A stretch of 64,000 nucleotides of DNA from the NCBI GenBank assembly GCA_019413925.1, contig DXMY01000028.1:1-64000 (forward strand). Direction: 5' to 3'. The stretch's first letter is position 1; each line of letters begins with the position of its first letter. Of the stretch, positions 44,873-54,224 are shown one piece after another. The notes below the pieces were generated by a model. It searched no databases and was not told where the DNA came from. It saw only the letters and a list, made by a program, of their open reading frames with translations. The DNA is from Collinsella sp. GTDB lineage: Bacteria > Actinomycetota > Coriobacteriia > Coriobacteriales > Coriobacteriaceae. A program made the position numbers and the translations under genes.

Positions 44873-44904
44873 ACGGGGCCCGATGCATTCGCACCGGACC
44901 CCGT
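44873..44904 (-). terminator. Rho-independent terminator of the MPKTG-protein gene
   Basis: A 14-bp stem with two wobble pairs (ACGGGGTCCGGTGC on the minus strand), a 4-base loop and TTTTGTT after it on the minus strand. Confidence 0.85.
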
Positions 44905-44936
44905 CCCAACTCTTTAATTATCTAGCAACCAAGAGG

Positions 44937-46712
44937 CTACTCCTCAGAGTCGTCCTCTCCAGAAGCTTTCTTCTGCTGATCGAGCTTATGCTTACCACTT
45001 ACGATAGACGTAGCGCCCAGCGTGGCCAAGCTCGCGCTGGCAAGGCTCGCCATCACAATCAGATCGCCCGTCTTGGGCATATTGCCGCCAGATGACTTGG
45101 TTGTGGTGGTCGTAGTGGTCACCGTTTTGGAGTCATTTTGCTCCTGGACCTGGTTGTCGGTGTTGCCCTTACCGCCGTCCTCGCCCTGCTGCTTTCCGTC
45201 CTCGGTCTTGTCCTTGTTCTCGTCCTTCTTCTGAGCGGATTTGTCGCCCTTCTCATCAGAGCTAGGACCCTTATCGGATTCAGCCTTCTCGGAAGCCTTG
45301 TCCTTGGAGTCGCCCTTTGCGGCCTCGGTCTTTTCCGTGGAAACCTGATCAGAGTTGTCCTTGTTCTGAGTCGAGCCATTATTGACGCCAGCCATCAGCG
45401 AAGAGCCCAGCGTAGAACCAAGCTGCACGGAGAAAGAAGGCTTCTTGTCCGGCGAAGCAACGGGAGCGTCCGGCGCCTTATTCGAGTCGTCCTTGGAATC
45501 ATCGGAATCAGGGACTGCGTCAGAGCCGGAGCCGTTGTTAGAGCCGGTGTCAACGGACGAATCGCTCGAGCCGGTGGATGAGTTAGAGGTGTCAGCGCCG
45601 GTCGAACCAGAAGCGTCGCTGTCCGTATTGCCGGCAGAGCTTGAAGGCGAATCGCCCGCAGCAGAGCCGTTCGAATCGGAGCCGTTCGAGGTAGAGCCGT
45701 CGTTGGTAGTGTCACCAGCAGAGCCATTACCGTCAGCATCGGTCGAGGGCGCATCCATCCTGTCATCGTTGACATCGTCACTCGAGCCGTCATTCGAATC
45801 AGGTGTCAGCGAGGGCGCCGGCGCAGGCTCGGGCTGCACGGGCGCCGCGGCGGCAGCCTCGTCCTCAGCGATATAAACCAAGCAGTCCTTTAGCTCGTTG
45901 CGGTAGCGGCTCTTCCAGCCCTCATGATACTGGGGCTGGCTCGAATACTTGGTCGCCACGTTATTGACCACGCTGTTGGAGAGCGCCGTCACAAACTCGC
46001 GGTCGGACATATCGTTGGAAAGATTCGCCCAACGGAAGAAGTCCCTGCAACCACCGGTGCCGCACATGTTGGTGATGCTCCACACCATGCCCTTGACGCA
46101 ATCGGCGCGGCCCGAAATATCAATGCCCAGGCCGCTCTTGAGCCACGCCTCGGTCACCGCATAGTACGAGTTGTACGCATACGCATCCTGCAGAGCCGAA
46201 AACTCAGCAGGATCGGTGTTATAAGCACCCTGGAAGGCCTCCTGTACAATACGGCCCAGCTCGGTAAGCTGGTCGTTCTCGTACATGGCATTGCTCGCGT
46301 TGGAAATCTCGCTGCCGCGATCAATCGCATCCTTGAGCATGCCGTACTTGGCAGAATCGTAGTTGTAAACCTGCTTCATAAACGGAATGAGCGACCAACG
46401 ACGGTCGAACTGGTAATAGCCCAGCGCGTTGTAGCCGTCACCATACGAAAAGCCCTGGTTATAGTTGCCATGGCTCTCGTACTTGGTAAAGTACTTCATC
46501 TCGGGAGTCACGTTGACAAACGAAACGCCCTGGACCGACCTCAGCACGCCCGAGAAGGACTGTTGGGTGTAAAGGCCCTTATCGATATCGGTGGCATCCG
46601 AGGCAACGCCCGGCGTGGGCTCCTCGGCAGCGGCGGGTGCCGGCGCGGAAACGGCGCCAAACGAAAGCGCCAGCGTCAGGCCCGCGACAATCGCGGAATG
46701 CTTGGGCTGCAT
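44937..46712 (-). CDS. Secreted putative murein-hydrolase-like protein with MPKTG sorting-like tail
   Basis: 591 residues. Signal peptide 1-29 (ends PAPAAAEE). The N-terminal conserved domain (about 70-290) contains FTKYESHGNYNQGF and NALGYYQFDRRW, a pattern resembling lysozyme-like or transglycosylase-like domains, in which the Glu of YESHG could be catalytic. I cannot name the family. A long Ser/Asp/Gly/Thr/Asn-rich linker follows (about 290-540). The tail has MPKTGD (545-550), a hydrophobic stretch and a charged end, the layout of an LPXTG signal but with Met in place of Leu. GGAGG precedes the ATG. No sortase gene is in this window. Confidence 0.78.
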   Translation of the reverse strand: MQPKHSAIVAGLTLALSFGAVSAPAPAAAEEPTPGVASDATDIDKGLYTQQSFSGVLRSVQGVSFVNVTPEMKYFTKYESHGNYNQGFSYGDGYNALGYYQFDRRWSLIPFMKQVYNYDSAKYGMLKDAIDRGSEISNASNAMYENDQLTELGRIVQEAFQGAYNTDPAEFSALQDAYAYNSYYAVTEAWLKSGLGIDISGRADCVKGMVWSITNMCGTGGCRDFFRWANLSNDMSDREFVTALSNSVVNNVATKYSSQPQYHEGWKSRYRNELKDCLVYIAEDEAAAAAPVQPEPAPAPSLTPDSNDGSSDDVNDDRMDAPSTDADGNGSAGDTTNDGSTSNGSDSNGSAAGDSPSSSAGNTDSDASGSTGADTSNSSTGSSDSSVDTGSNNGSGSDAVPDSDDSKDDSNKAPDAPVASPDKKPSFSVQLGSTLGSSLMAGVNNGSTQNKDNSDQVSTEKTEAAKGDSKDKASEKAESDKGPSSDEKGDKSAQKKDENKDKTEDGKQQGEDGGKGNTDNQVQEQNDSKTVTTTTTTTKSSGGNMPKTGDLIVMASLASASLATLGATSIVSGKHKLDQQKKASGEDDSEE

Positions 46713-46851
46713 AAGATCCTCCCTGCATTGGTGTAGTTAAAGTGCAGTTTGCAAAGATAAAACTAAGTATTGCAGCTCGCCCGTTGTTGCACAACAACCC
46801 CTCGGTAAACGGCAACAACCCTCCGCGAAATCTTAAGGAATTGCGGTCAAC

Positions 46852-47283
46852 CTACAGCTTAATGTCAAAGTTGATTTCGGGGACGGCGGCCAGGTCGGCC
46901 AACGTCACGCCGTCGACATAGTTCTCGATGACCTCGTCAAGGCCACGCCAGAACTTGACGGTGGAACACAAGTCACTGCGGGCGCAGCTGTTGTCGATGC
47001 CATCGCACGCCACCGGAGCCGTGCTGCCCTCAACGGCACGCAAGATGTCGCCGGCACGCACCTCGGCCGGGTCCTTGGCCATCATGTAGCCGCCGCCCTT
47101 GCCACGCACGCTCTTAAGCAGGTCCGCCTTCATAAGCGGACGCACCAGCTGCTCCAAATACTTTTGCGAGATATGCTCGCGGTCGGCAACCTCGCGCAAG
47201 GCAATCTTGCCCTCGGCGTCGCCCAGCGCCGCGATATAGATCATCAGTCGGAGGGCATAGCGGCCCTTGGAAGAAATGAGCAT
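46852..47283 (-). CDS. Rrf2-family, IscR-like Fe-S regulator of the suf operon
   Basis: 143 residues. The N-terminal winged helix (MLISSKGRYALRLMIYIA ... ISQKYLEQLV) has the Rrf2 signature. Cys93, Cys100 and Cys106 have near-IscR spacing and would hold a [2Fe-2S] cluster. It is divergent from sufC, with two palindromes between them next to its own start, which argues for autoregulation and sensing of cluster supply. GGGAGGGTAGGT precedes the ATG. Confidence 0.9.
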   Translation of the reverse strand: MLISSKGRYALRLMIYIAALGDAEGKIALREVADREHISQKYLEQLVRPLMKADLLKSVRGKGGGYMMAKDPAEVRAGDILRAVEGSTAPVACDGIDNSCARSDLCSTVKFWRGLDEVIENYVDGVTLADLAAVPEINFDIKL

Positions 47284-47304
47284 ACCTACCCTCCCATCGC
47301 ATCT

Positions 47305-47377
47305 GGGACAACATAACCAGGTTTGTTTGTCCCAAATTTAAAGTAAGTGGGACAAACACAACAGGTTATTTTGTCCC
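47305..47377. promoter_or_regulatory. Two 29-bp operator palindromes (Rrf2/IscR-type)
   Basis: 47305-47333 and 47349-47377 both begin GGGACAA and end TTGTCCC, with a related AAC-rich/GGTT centre. They are 44 bases apart start to start and lie just upstream of the regulator's own start. Best explained as binding sites for the divergent regulator. Confidence 0.85.
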
Positions 47378-47415
47378 AGAATTTGAAAAGTCGAGTGGAT
47401 TAGTCGGGTTTTCCC

Positions 47416-47443
47416 TTGACTAACGCCGAACCCATAGTAACTT
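47416..47443 (+). promoter_or_regulatory. suf promoter candidate
   Basis: TTGACT (-35) at 47416-47421 and TAACTT (-10) at 47438-47443 with a 16-base spacer, about 39 bases past the second palindrome and 65 bases before the sufC ATG. Confidence 0.55.
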
Positions 47444-47507
47444 TATTCCGAGAAGATTCCTAGGGTTTAGTACACCTATGAGTACACCATATACAGAGAG
47501 GGACAGC

Positions 47508-48308
47508 ATGAGCGCAAATCCGCTGCTTTCCATCGAAGGTCTGACCGCCTCCGTGGACGAGAAGACCATCCTCCACAACGTCAACCTTAACGTCGCCGCC
47601 GGCGAGACCCACGTGCTGATGGGACCCAACGGCGCCGGCAAGTCCACCCTCGGCCACCTGGTCATGGGCGACCCCGTTTACACGGTCAACGACGGCCGCA
47701 TCGTCTTTGACGGCCAGGACATCACCGAGCTCACCACCGACAAGCGCTCGCGCGCCGGCCTGTTCCTGAGCTTCCAGGCCCCGGTCGAGATTCCGGGCGT
47801 GCCGCTGTCGAGCTTTTTGCGCGCCAGCATCGCCGGCCGCCCCGGCCTGGAGATGAAGGGCAAGGAGTTCCGCCGTCGCGTCAAGGAACTCGCGGCCGAG
47901 CTCAACATGGATACCGCCTACCTCAACCGTGAGCTGGGCGTGGGCTTCTCGGGCGGCGAGAAAAAGAAGGTCGAGATGCTCCAGCTTTTGCTGCTGCAGC
48001 CCAAGCTCGCCATCCTGGACGAGACTGACTCCGGCCTGGACGTCGACGCCCTGTCCACCGTCGGCCACGGCATGGACGCGTATCGCAAGAGCTGCGACGG
48101 CTCCATGCTCATCATCACGCACAACACGCGCATTTTGGAGCACCTGGATGTCGACCGCGTCCACGTTATGGTCAAGGGCCACATCGTGCGCGAGGACGAC
48201 GCCTCGCTCATCCCCTGGATCGACAAGAACGGCTTTGAGACCTTCGAGCGCGAGGCCGCCGAGCAGCGCGCCCAGGCCGAGTCTGCCGCTGCCGAGCAGC
48301 AGGCGTAA
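47508..48308 (+). CDS. sufC: SufC, Fe-S cluster assembly ATPase
   Basis: 266 residues. ABC ATPase with Walker A GPNGAGKST, signature FSGGEKKKVEML and Walker B LAILDETDSGLD, all as in SufC. It energises the SufBCD scaffold. The ATG at 47508 is chosen for the GAGAGGG site upstream; an earlier ATG at 47478 lacks one. First gene of the five-gene suf operon, followed 12 bases later by sufB. Confidence 0.95.
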   Translation: MSANPLLSIEGLTASVDEKTILHNVNLNVAAGETHVLMGPNGAGKSTLGHLVMGDPVYTVNDGRIVFDGQDITELTTDKRSRAGLFLSFQAPVEIPGVPLSSFLRASIAGRPGLEMKGKEFRRRVKELAAELNMDTAYLNRELGVGFSGGEKKKVEMLQLLLLQPKLAILDETDSGLDVDALSTVGHGMDAYRKSCDGSMLIITHNTRILEHLDVDRVHVMVKGHIVREDDASLIPWIDKNGFETFEREAAEQRAQAESAAAEQQA

Positions 48309-48320
48309 AGGGGCGACGCA

Positions 48321-49733
48321 ATGACCAAGAACCGCACCGAGGTCGCGGACATCGACCGCAGCCTCTACGACTTCACCTATGGCGAGGAGGGATTCGAGCG
48401 CCTCGACGCCGGCATCACGCCCGACATCGTGCGCGAGATCAGCGCCAAAAAGGACGAGCCGCAGTGGATGCTCGACCTGCGCCTCAAGTCCCTCGAGATC
48501 TTCAATCGTTTTCCCGACCCGACGTGGGGCCCCTCCATCGAGGGCCTGGACATGGACAACATCGTCACCTACGTCAAGCCCAACACCGACCAAAAGCACG
48601 ACTGGGAGTCGGTGCCCGACGACATCAAGAACACCTTTGAGCGCTTGGGCATCCCCGAGGCCGAGCGCAGCTACCTGGCGGGCGTCGGCGCGCAGTACGA
48701 CTCCGAGCTGGTCTACCACAACATGCAGGACACGGCGTCCAAGATGGGCATCGTCTACTCCGGTATTGAGGAAGCCCTGCACGATCCGCAGTGGGAGCCG
48801 CTCATCCACGAGAAATTCATGACGCTCATCCCGCCCACCGACCACAAGTTTGCGGCCCTGCACGGCGCCGTGTGGTCGGGCGGCTCGTTTGTCTACGTTC
48901 CCAAGGGCACCAAGTTGGACTTCCCGCTGCAGAGCTACTTCCGCCTTAACGCCAAGGGCGCCGGCCAGTTTGAGCACACGCTCATCATCGTCGAGGACGA
49001 TGCCGACCTGCACTTTATCGAGGGTTGCTCCGCGCCCAAGTACAACGTGGCCAACCTCCACGCCGGCGCTGTGGAGCTCTTTGTGGGCAAGCGCGCGCAC
49101 CTGCGCTACTCGACCATCGAGAACTGGTCCAAGAACATGTACAACCTCAACACCAAGCGTGCGCGCGTGGACGAGGACGGCGACATCGAGTGGATCAGTG
49201 GCTCCTTCGGCAGCCACGTGGGCTACCTCTACCCCATGAGCGTGCTCAACGGCCGCCGCGCCCGCTCGAGCTTTACCGGCATCACCTTTGCCGGTGCCGG
49301 TCAAAACCTCGACACCGGCTGCAAGGTCGTGCTCAACGCACCCGATACCTCGGCAACCGTCGAGACCAAGGGCATCTCTAAGAGCGGCGGTATCCAGACC
49401 TTCCGCAGCTCCATCGTGGCCACGCCTAAGGCCGAGGGCTCCAAGGCAACCGTGAGCTGCCAGTCGCTGATGCTCGACGACCAAAGCCGCTCCGACACTA
49501 TTCCAGCCATGGACATCCGCGCCAAGAACGTCGACATCGGCCACGAGGCCACCATCGGACGTATCGGCGACGACAAGGTGTTCTACCTGATGAGCCGCGG
49601 TATCTCGGAGGAAGAGGCCCGTACCATGATCGTCAACGGCTTTGCCAACCCAGTCTCCAAGGAGCTGCCGCTGGAGTACGCCGTCGAGATGAACAACCTG
49701 ATCAAGCTCGAGATGGAAGGAGCGATCGGATAA
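48321..49733 (+). CDS. sufB: SufB, Fe-S cluster scaffold
   Basis: 470 residues, the usual length. The family core is clear: DRSLYDF, GIVYSGIEEAL, SGGSFVYVPKG, NLHAGAVELFVG and DIGHEATIGRIGDDKVFYLMSRG. SufB with SufC and SufD builds clusters from sulfur delivered by SufS/SufU. Its stop overlaps the sufD ATG (TAATG), so the two are coupled. Confidence 0.95.
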   Translation: MTKNRTEVADIDRSLYDFTYGEEGFERLDAGITPDIVREISAKKDEPQWMLDLRLKSLEIFNRFPDPTWGPSIEGLDMDNIVTYVKPNTDQKHDWESVPDDIKNTFERLGIPEAERSYLAGVGAQYDSELVYHNMQDTASKMGIVYSGIEEALHDPQWEPLIHEKFMTLIPPTDHKFAALHGAVWSGGSFVYVPKGTKLDFPLQSYFRLNAKGAGQFEHTLIIVEDDADLHFIEGCSAPKYNVANLHAGAVELFVGKRAHLRYSTIENWSKNMYNLNTKRARVDEDGDIEWISGSFGSHVGYLYPMSVLNGRRARSSFTGITFAGAGQNLDTGCKVVLNAPDTSATVETKGISKSGGIQTFRSSIVATPKAEGSKATVSCQSLMLDDQSRSDTIPAMDIRAKNVDIGHEATIGRIGDDKVFYLMSRGISEEEARTMIVNGFANPVSKELPLEYAVEMNNLIKLEMEGAIG

Positions 49734-51004
49734 TGAAACAGACCACTAACACCGCTGCTACCACCCTTGAGCAGGTCAACGCGATGCCGGCCGCCACTTG
49801 GGGCTGGCTGAAGATGAATCAGACCAAGCTCGAGCTCTCTGACGAGCTTGCCGCCGCTCCCACCGAGGCCGTTGAGGTCGAGGGCTTGGACGAGCAGTTT
49901 ACTGGCGTGGCAGACGCGTTCGAAGCCGCCATGGACACCATGGCCGAGCGCTTCCCCGAGCGCCGCGCCTCCGCCCCCGGCGACGCCGCCGACCGCGCCC
50001 GCATCACGCCCGAGACCGAGCTCGACGTGCCCGCCACCTCCATCTACCAGGCCGGCGCCATCAAGCTCGAGGAGGAGCTCTCCCCTGCCGAGGCCTTCGA
50101 GACTGGCATGGGCGAGGCTACCTACACCTACCTGGCCGACCACGCCACCAAGCGCGTCGTCATCGATGTGCCCGCATACAAGCACGCCACGGTTACCGTG
50201 CGCGTGAGTGGCGTCGACGCTGCCGCGGCCATCGCCGCCATCGATGTCGTCGCCCGTCCGCAGGCAACGCTCGACCTGCGCATAGCCCTGGACTCCCCCG
50301 TTGCCGGCCAAGGCGTCGTGGGCTCCGCGCTACGCGTGTGCGCCCACGAGTACGCCACCGTCAACGTGACCTGCACGCAGACGCTCGACGATAGCTGGAT
50401 CGCGCTCGACGACACCGGCCTGTTCCTGGACGAGGGCGCGCGCGTCAACGTGCAGCACACCGTCCTGGGTGCTGGCGCCAGCGCCACCGGCCTTGCCGGC
50501 GACCTGCTGGGCGATACCGCCAAGGTGACGATCGATACCGATTACCTGGGCGCCCGCGAGCAGGTGCGCGACTTTAACTACGAGCTGCGCCACCGCGGCC
50601 GCAAGACCGAGTGCGAGATCGACGCCAACGGCGTGCTGACTGGCACGTCCAAGAAGGTCTACCGTGGCACCATCGACCTCGTGCACGGCTGCAAGGGTGC
50701 CGTCGGCACCGAGCGCGAGACGGTGCTTTTGGCCAACAAGGGCGTCGACAACAAGACCGTTCCCGTCATTCTCTGCGACGAGGACGACGTCGCCGGCAAC
50801 CACGGCGCCACGATCGGCCACGTCCGCGACGAACAACTGTTCTATCTCGCCTGCCGAGGCCTTGACCAAAACGCCGCCGAGGACCTGTTCATCCGCGCCA
50901 AGCTGGAGGACGCCGCGCTTTCCGCCACCGACGAGCGCACCCGCGCCGCCGTCGTCCGCCTGGGCAACAACCTGATCGACAACTTTGAAGAGGAGCTCGC
51001 ATGA
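49733..51004 (+). CDS. sufD: SufD, Fe-S cluster assembly protein
   Basis: 423 residues. The right-handed beta-helix part and C-terminus match the family: KVYRGTIDLVHGCKGAVGTERET and NHGATIGHVRDEQLFYLACRG. It pairs with SufB. The N-terminal region is variable, as usual for SufD. It overlaps sufB at the start and sufS at the end (ATGA). Confidence 0.92.
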   Translation: MKQTTNTAATTLEQVNAMPAATWGWLKMNQTKLELSDELAAAPTEAVEVEGLDEQFTGVADAFEAAMDTMAERFPERRASAPGDAADRARITPETELDVPATSIYQAGAIKLEEELSPAEAFETGMGEATYTYLADHATKRVVIDVPAYKHATVTVRVSGVDAAAAIAAIDVVARPQATLDLRIALDSPVAGQGVVGSALRVCAHEYATVNVTCTQTLDDSWIALDDTGLFLDEGARVNVQHTVLGAGASATGLAGDLLGDTAKVTIDTDYLGAREQVRDFNYELRHRGRKTECEIDANGVLTGTSKKVYRGTIDLVHGCKGAVGTERETVLLANKGVDNKTVPVILCDEDDVAGNHGATIGHVRDEQLFYLACRGLDQNAAEDLFIRAKLEDAALSATDERTRAAVVRLGNNLIDNFEEELA

Positions 51005-52326
51005 TCGACACCGAGCACGTTAAATGCGACACCTGTACTGCCCCCGAGCCCATGGAGCTCGACGCCAGCGACGAGGCTTCGCGCGGCTGGCCCACTGTGG
51101 ACATCGAGACCAACCCCTACAAGGGCCAGTTCCCGCTGTTCCAGCAGCACCCCGAGATCGCCTTCCTCGATAGCGCCGCCACCGCGCAGCGCCCTGCCTG
51201 TGTGCTCGACGCCGAACGCGACTTCTATCAGCGTATGAACGCCAACCCCCTTCGCGGCCTGTACTCGCTGTCCGTCGAGGCCACCGACGCCATCGCGAAG
51301 GTCCGCCAACAGATCGCCGACCTCATCGGCGCCGCCCAGGCCAACGAGGTCGTCTTCACCCGCAACACGAGCGAGTCGCTCAACCTGGTCGCCAAGAGCT
51401 TTGCACCCACGGTGCTCGAGCCCGGTGACGAGGTCGTCATCACCATCATGGAGCACCACTCCAACCTAATCCCGTGGCAGCAGGTCTGCCGCGAAACCGG
51501 CGCCAAGCTCGTCTACCTCTACCCCACCAAGACCGGCCAGCTCACCACCGAGGAGGTTCTTACCAAGGTTGGTCCCAAGACCAAAATTCTGGCCGTGGGT
51601 CAGGTTTCTAACGTGCTGGGCGTCGAGAACCCGGTCAAGAACCTCGGCAAGCTCGTCCATAAGTACGGCGGCTATCTGGTCGTCGACGGCGCGCAGTCGC
51701 TGTCGCACATGCCGGTCGATGTGGCCGACCTGGGAGCCGACTTCTTTGCCTTTAGCGCACACAAGGCCATGGGCCCCATGGGCATCGGCGTGCTGTGGGG
51801 CAAGATGGACCTGCTCAACGCCATGCCGCCCATGCTCACCGGCGGCGAAATGATCGACTCTGTCACCGAGCAGGACGCCGTCTGGGCGCCCGTCCCCGAG
51901 AAGTTCGAGGCCGGCACGCAGGACGCCGCCGGCATCTTCGCCACGGGCGCGGCACTCGACTACCTGGTCAACACGGTGGGTTACGAGAACATTCAGGCCC
52001 GCGAGCAGGCACTCGTCCACTACCTGATGGGCGAACTCATGCAGCTCGACTTTGTCCAGATCATCGGCTCCATCTATTGGGACAACCACCACGGCGTCGT
52101 GAGCTTTAACGTCAAGGGCATCCACCCGCACGACGTCGCGAGCATCATGGACATGGACGGCGTCTGCATCCGCGCCGGCCACCACTGCGCGCAGCCGCTG
52201 CTTACCTGGCTGGGCGTCGAGAACCTTGCCTGCTGCCGCGCCAGCGTGGCCTTCTACAACGACAAGGCCGACATCGACAAGTTCATCGCCGGCCTGCATC
52301 ACGTTTGGAGCACGTTCAATGGGTAA
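51001..52326 (+). CDS. sufS: SufS cysteine desulfurase
   Basis: 441 residues; PLP-dependent, releases sulfur from cysteine. The PLP lysine is in FFAFSAHKAMGPMG and the persulfide Cys in GHHCAQPL. It carries about 40 extra N-terminal residues before the usual start (LDSAATAQRP region), including a CDTC pair that is unusual for SufS. Start overlaps sufD; end overlaps sufU by eight bases. Confidence 0.94.
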   Translation: MIDTEHVKCDTCTAPEPMELDASDEASRGWPTVDIETNPYKGQFPLFQQHPEIAFLDSAATAQRPACVLDAERDFYQRMNANPLRGLYSLSVEATDAIAKVRQQIADLIGAAQANEVVFTRNTSESLNLVAKSFAPTVLEPGDEVVITIMEHHSNLIPWQQVCRETGAKLVYLYPTKTGQLTTEEVLTKVGPKTKILAVGQVSNVLGVENPVKNLGKLVHKYGGYLVVDGAQSLSHMPVDVADLGADFFAFSAHKAMGPMGIGVLWGKMDLLNAMPPMLTGGEMIDSVTEQDAVWAPVPEKFEAGTQDAAGIFATGAALDYLVNTVGYENIQAREQALVHYLMGELMQLDFVQIIGSIYWDNHHGVVSFNVKGIHPHDVASIMDMDGVCIRAGHHCAQPLLTWLGVENLACCRASVAFYNDKADIDKFIAGLHHVWSTFNG

Positions 52327-52741
52327 TCTGTACACCTCCACCACATTTATGGAGCACAACTCGCACCCCGACTATAAGTACGAGATGGATGCTCCCACGC
52401 ACGAGCACGACGGCATCAACCCCAGCTGCGGAGACGAGCTCACCCTGCAGCTACGTGTCGAGAACAACGTGATCGAGGAGGCCTCCTTTACCGGCCACGG
52501 CTGCGCCATCAGCCAGGCCAGTGCCGACATCATGGCCGACCTCATCACCGGCGAGACCGTCGAGGAAGCTCACCGCCTGGCAGAGCTCTTCCTCGCCATG
52601 ATCCGCGGCGAGCAGCTCTCCGAGGAAGACCTGGAAGACCTGGACGAGGCCGCCCAGCTTCAGGACATCTCGCACATGCCCGCCCGCGTCAAATGCGCCG
52701 AGCTCGCCTGGCGCACCCTCGACGGCATGCTCGAGGGGTAA
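52319..52741 (+). CDS. sufU: SufU, sulfur-transfer protein
   Basis: 140 residues, IscU-like with Cys in NPSCGDEL, HGCAISQAS and RVKCAELAW, plus the insert typical of zinc-dependent SufU. It accepts sulfur from SufS. ATG 52319 lies inside the sufS end. Last gene of the operon, before a strong terminator. No sufA or sufE is present here. Confidence 0.94.
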   Translation: MGNLYTSTTFMEHNSHPDYKYEMDAPTHEHDGINPSCGDELTLQLRVENNVIEEASFTGHGCAISQASADIMADLITGETVEEAHRLAELFLAMIRGEQLSEEDLEDLDEAAQLQDISHMPARVKCAELAWRTLDGMLEG

Positions 52742-52785
52742 ACTAACCAGTAGCGTATGCCCCGAATCCAAGGTTTTTGATTGCC

Positions 52786-52815
52786 GAGCCGCCCGATACG
52801 GGCGGCTCTGTTTTT
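52786..52815 (+). terminator. Rho-independent terminator of the suf operon
   Basis: GAGCCGCCC/GGGCGGCTC stem with a 5-base loop, followed by TGTTTTT. Confidence 0.92.
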
Positions 52816-53411
52816 CCTAATGAGCGCGGACGCACGAAGTCCGCGCGTCCGACGCTCCGTCTGTCATTTACCACACAGCAGACGCGAACACGGGCGTTTT
52901 TCACAGCACCAAAGGCCTGCGGCAGGGCCCCGGACCCGCCAAGCAATTCGCCAAGCCCCGTTCTGCGAAGCTCCGACTCGCTTCGCGCCTGCCGCAGACG
53001 GGTCCCATAGGGAGCGGCGTGCATTTTTGCGAGTATTCAGCACGCCAAGCTGTGTGTATACGCATCGAAAGCGTTAATCAACGTCTTTAGGCGCATATAT
53101 ATTGTGTTTTAGAACAAGCATCGCGGTCTGACGGGACGCAGGCACGTGCTTCGGGGGCGCAACGGCGGGAATCAATAGCTTCGGGACCCGTATGTTGCAA
53201 GATTGCGGCGGTGCCGACAGCAACACGATGCTGAAAACTCCGTTTTTTGCACGGCGCAGACGGGGGTAGGCACGGGCAAACCCGGACCGAGCCGTTATTT
53301 TATGCAAGATGACGATTGTTCTATGCATATTAAGAAGTGCAGTTACCGTACCAAGCTTTTGAACGCTGGTTGCGGCGTATGAACGACCCCAGCTGCGGTG
53401 AACAGGCGACC
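52816..53411. other. Structured intergenic region beside the RAYT gene
   Basis: About 600 bases without a supported gene. It contains a 10-base inverted repeat CTGCGGCAGG / CCTGCCGCAG (about 52918 and 52988), with GGACCCG / CGGGTCC just beyond, and smaller internal hairpins. Its closeness to a RAYT transposase makes REP-like palindromic elements plausible. An 84-codon minus frame at 53074-53328 is not supported by a ribosome site or family match. Confidence 0.5.
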
Positions 53412-54224
53412 TTACATCACGTTTCCGCCAGCCCGCATCGCCGTTCGCGCGCGGGCGCGCACGATACGAGATACGGTACTCTTGCCAATCCCGGTATGCC
53501 GCTCAATCTGGCGCACCGTAAAGCCGGCATTGTTCAATCCAACAATAACGGTATCGCGCTGCGCCGGCGGTGCAGTTTTAACCACATTGAGCGGAACCCC
53601 GAGGCTCTTCGCCATCTTGTCGGCAAAGGCGTGGCGTTCACACTCTGTCTCTTTCATATCGCACAGCGCCGGCTCGCTACCGTCGGGTGTCGAAAGCGAA
53701 TAGGCAATAAAGCCCTCGGCAGAACCAAAAAGTTCAAGCACGCAAGAAGGATCAGAAAATCCCCTCGCGGCATCGGCCGCATCACAGTCGTAAGAGCGCA
53801 GATGTTCCGCAAAGCTGCTCCAGGGATAACGCTCGATTAGGCTAACGCCCACCTCCTGCGGATCGGCGTGTACGGAGCGAATAGCCTCCATCACCTGCCA
53901 ATCGGTATCGAGCGAACGCCGGTCAAAACGGTTCTGGAACAGATGGCCTGTGCGCCCCGTGCGCTTATTGAACCGCCGCGCGTATGTCAAAAGCAGCCGG
54001 TGCATTGCCGCGCTCATCCTGTCCTCGTAATCTGCAAGCACCAAATGCACGTGATTGCCCATAAGGCACCAGGCGATAACCGTCACACCCTCCTCGCGGC
54101 AGCACTCGCGCATCAGCTCCAAAAACTCCCACCGGTCGTCATCGCCCTCAAAGATGAGCCGCTTGCCCGTACCGCGGGCACAGACATGGTAAAAGCCGGT
54201 AACCGTTCTCCAAACGCGCTGCAT
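53412..54224 (-). CDS. REP-associated tyrosine transposase-like protein (RAYT, Y1/HUH)
   Basis: 270 residues from ATG 54224, behind AAGGGAG. The HUH motif is in MGNHVHLVL (His58, His60), and the likely nucleophile Tyr81 is in LLLTYARRFNKRTG, followed by GHLFQNRF. The C-terminus adds a helix-turn-helix (IERHTGIGKSTVSRIV), common in this subgroup. Single-copy domesticated proteins of this family act on REP palindromes and do not move like an IS. No terminal repeats are seen around it. Confidence 0.88.
   Translation of the reverse strand: MQRVWRTVTGFYHVCARGTGKRLIFEGDDDRWEFLELMRECCREEGVTVIAWCLMGNHVHLVLADYEDRMSAAMHRLLLTYARRFNKRTGRTGHLFQNRFDRRSLDTDWQVMEAIRSVHADPQEVGVSLIERYPWSSFAEHLRSYDCDAADAARGFSDPSCVLELFGSAEGFIAYSLSTPDGSEPALCDMKETECERHAFADKMAKSLGVPLNVVKTAPPAQRDTVIVGLNNAGFTVRQIERHTGIGKSTVSRIVRARARTAMRAGGNVM

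Noticed and set aside
47460..49544. 694-codon minus-strand open frame opposite sufC and sufB
   Set aside because: Stop-poor complement of GC-rich suf genes; Val/Gly/Asp-rich translation typical of a shadow frame.
53074..53328. 84-codon minus-strand frame in the gap before the RAYT gene
   Set aside because: No ribosome site, no domain, and it lies in palindrome-rich noncoding sequence.
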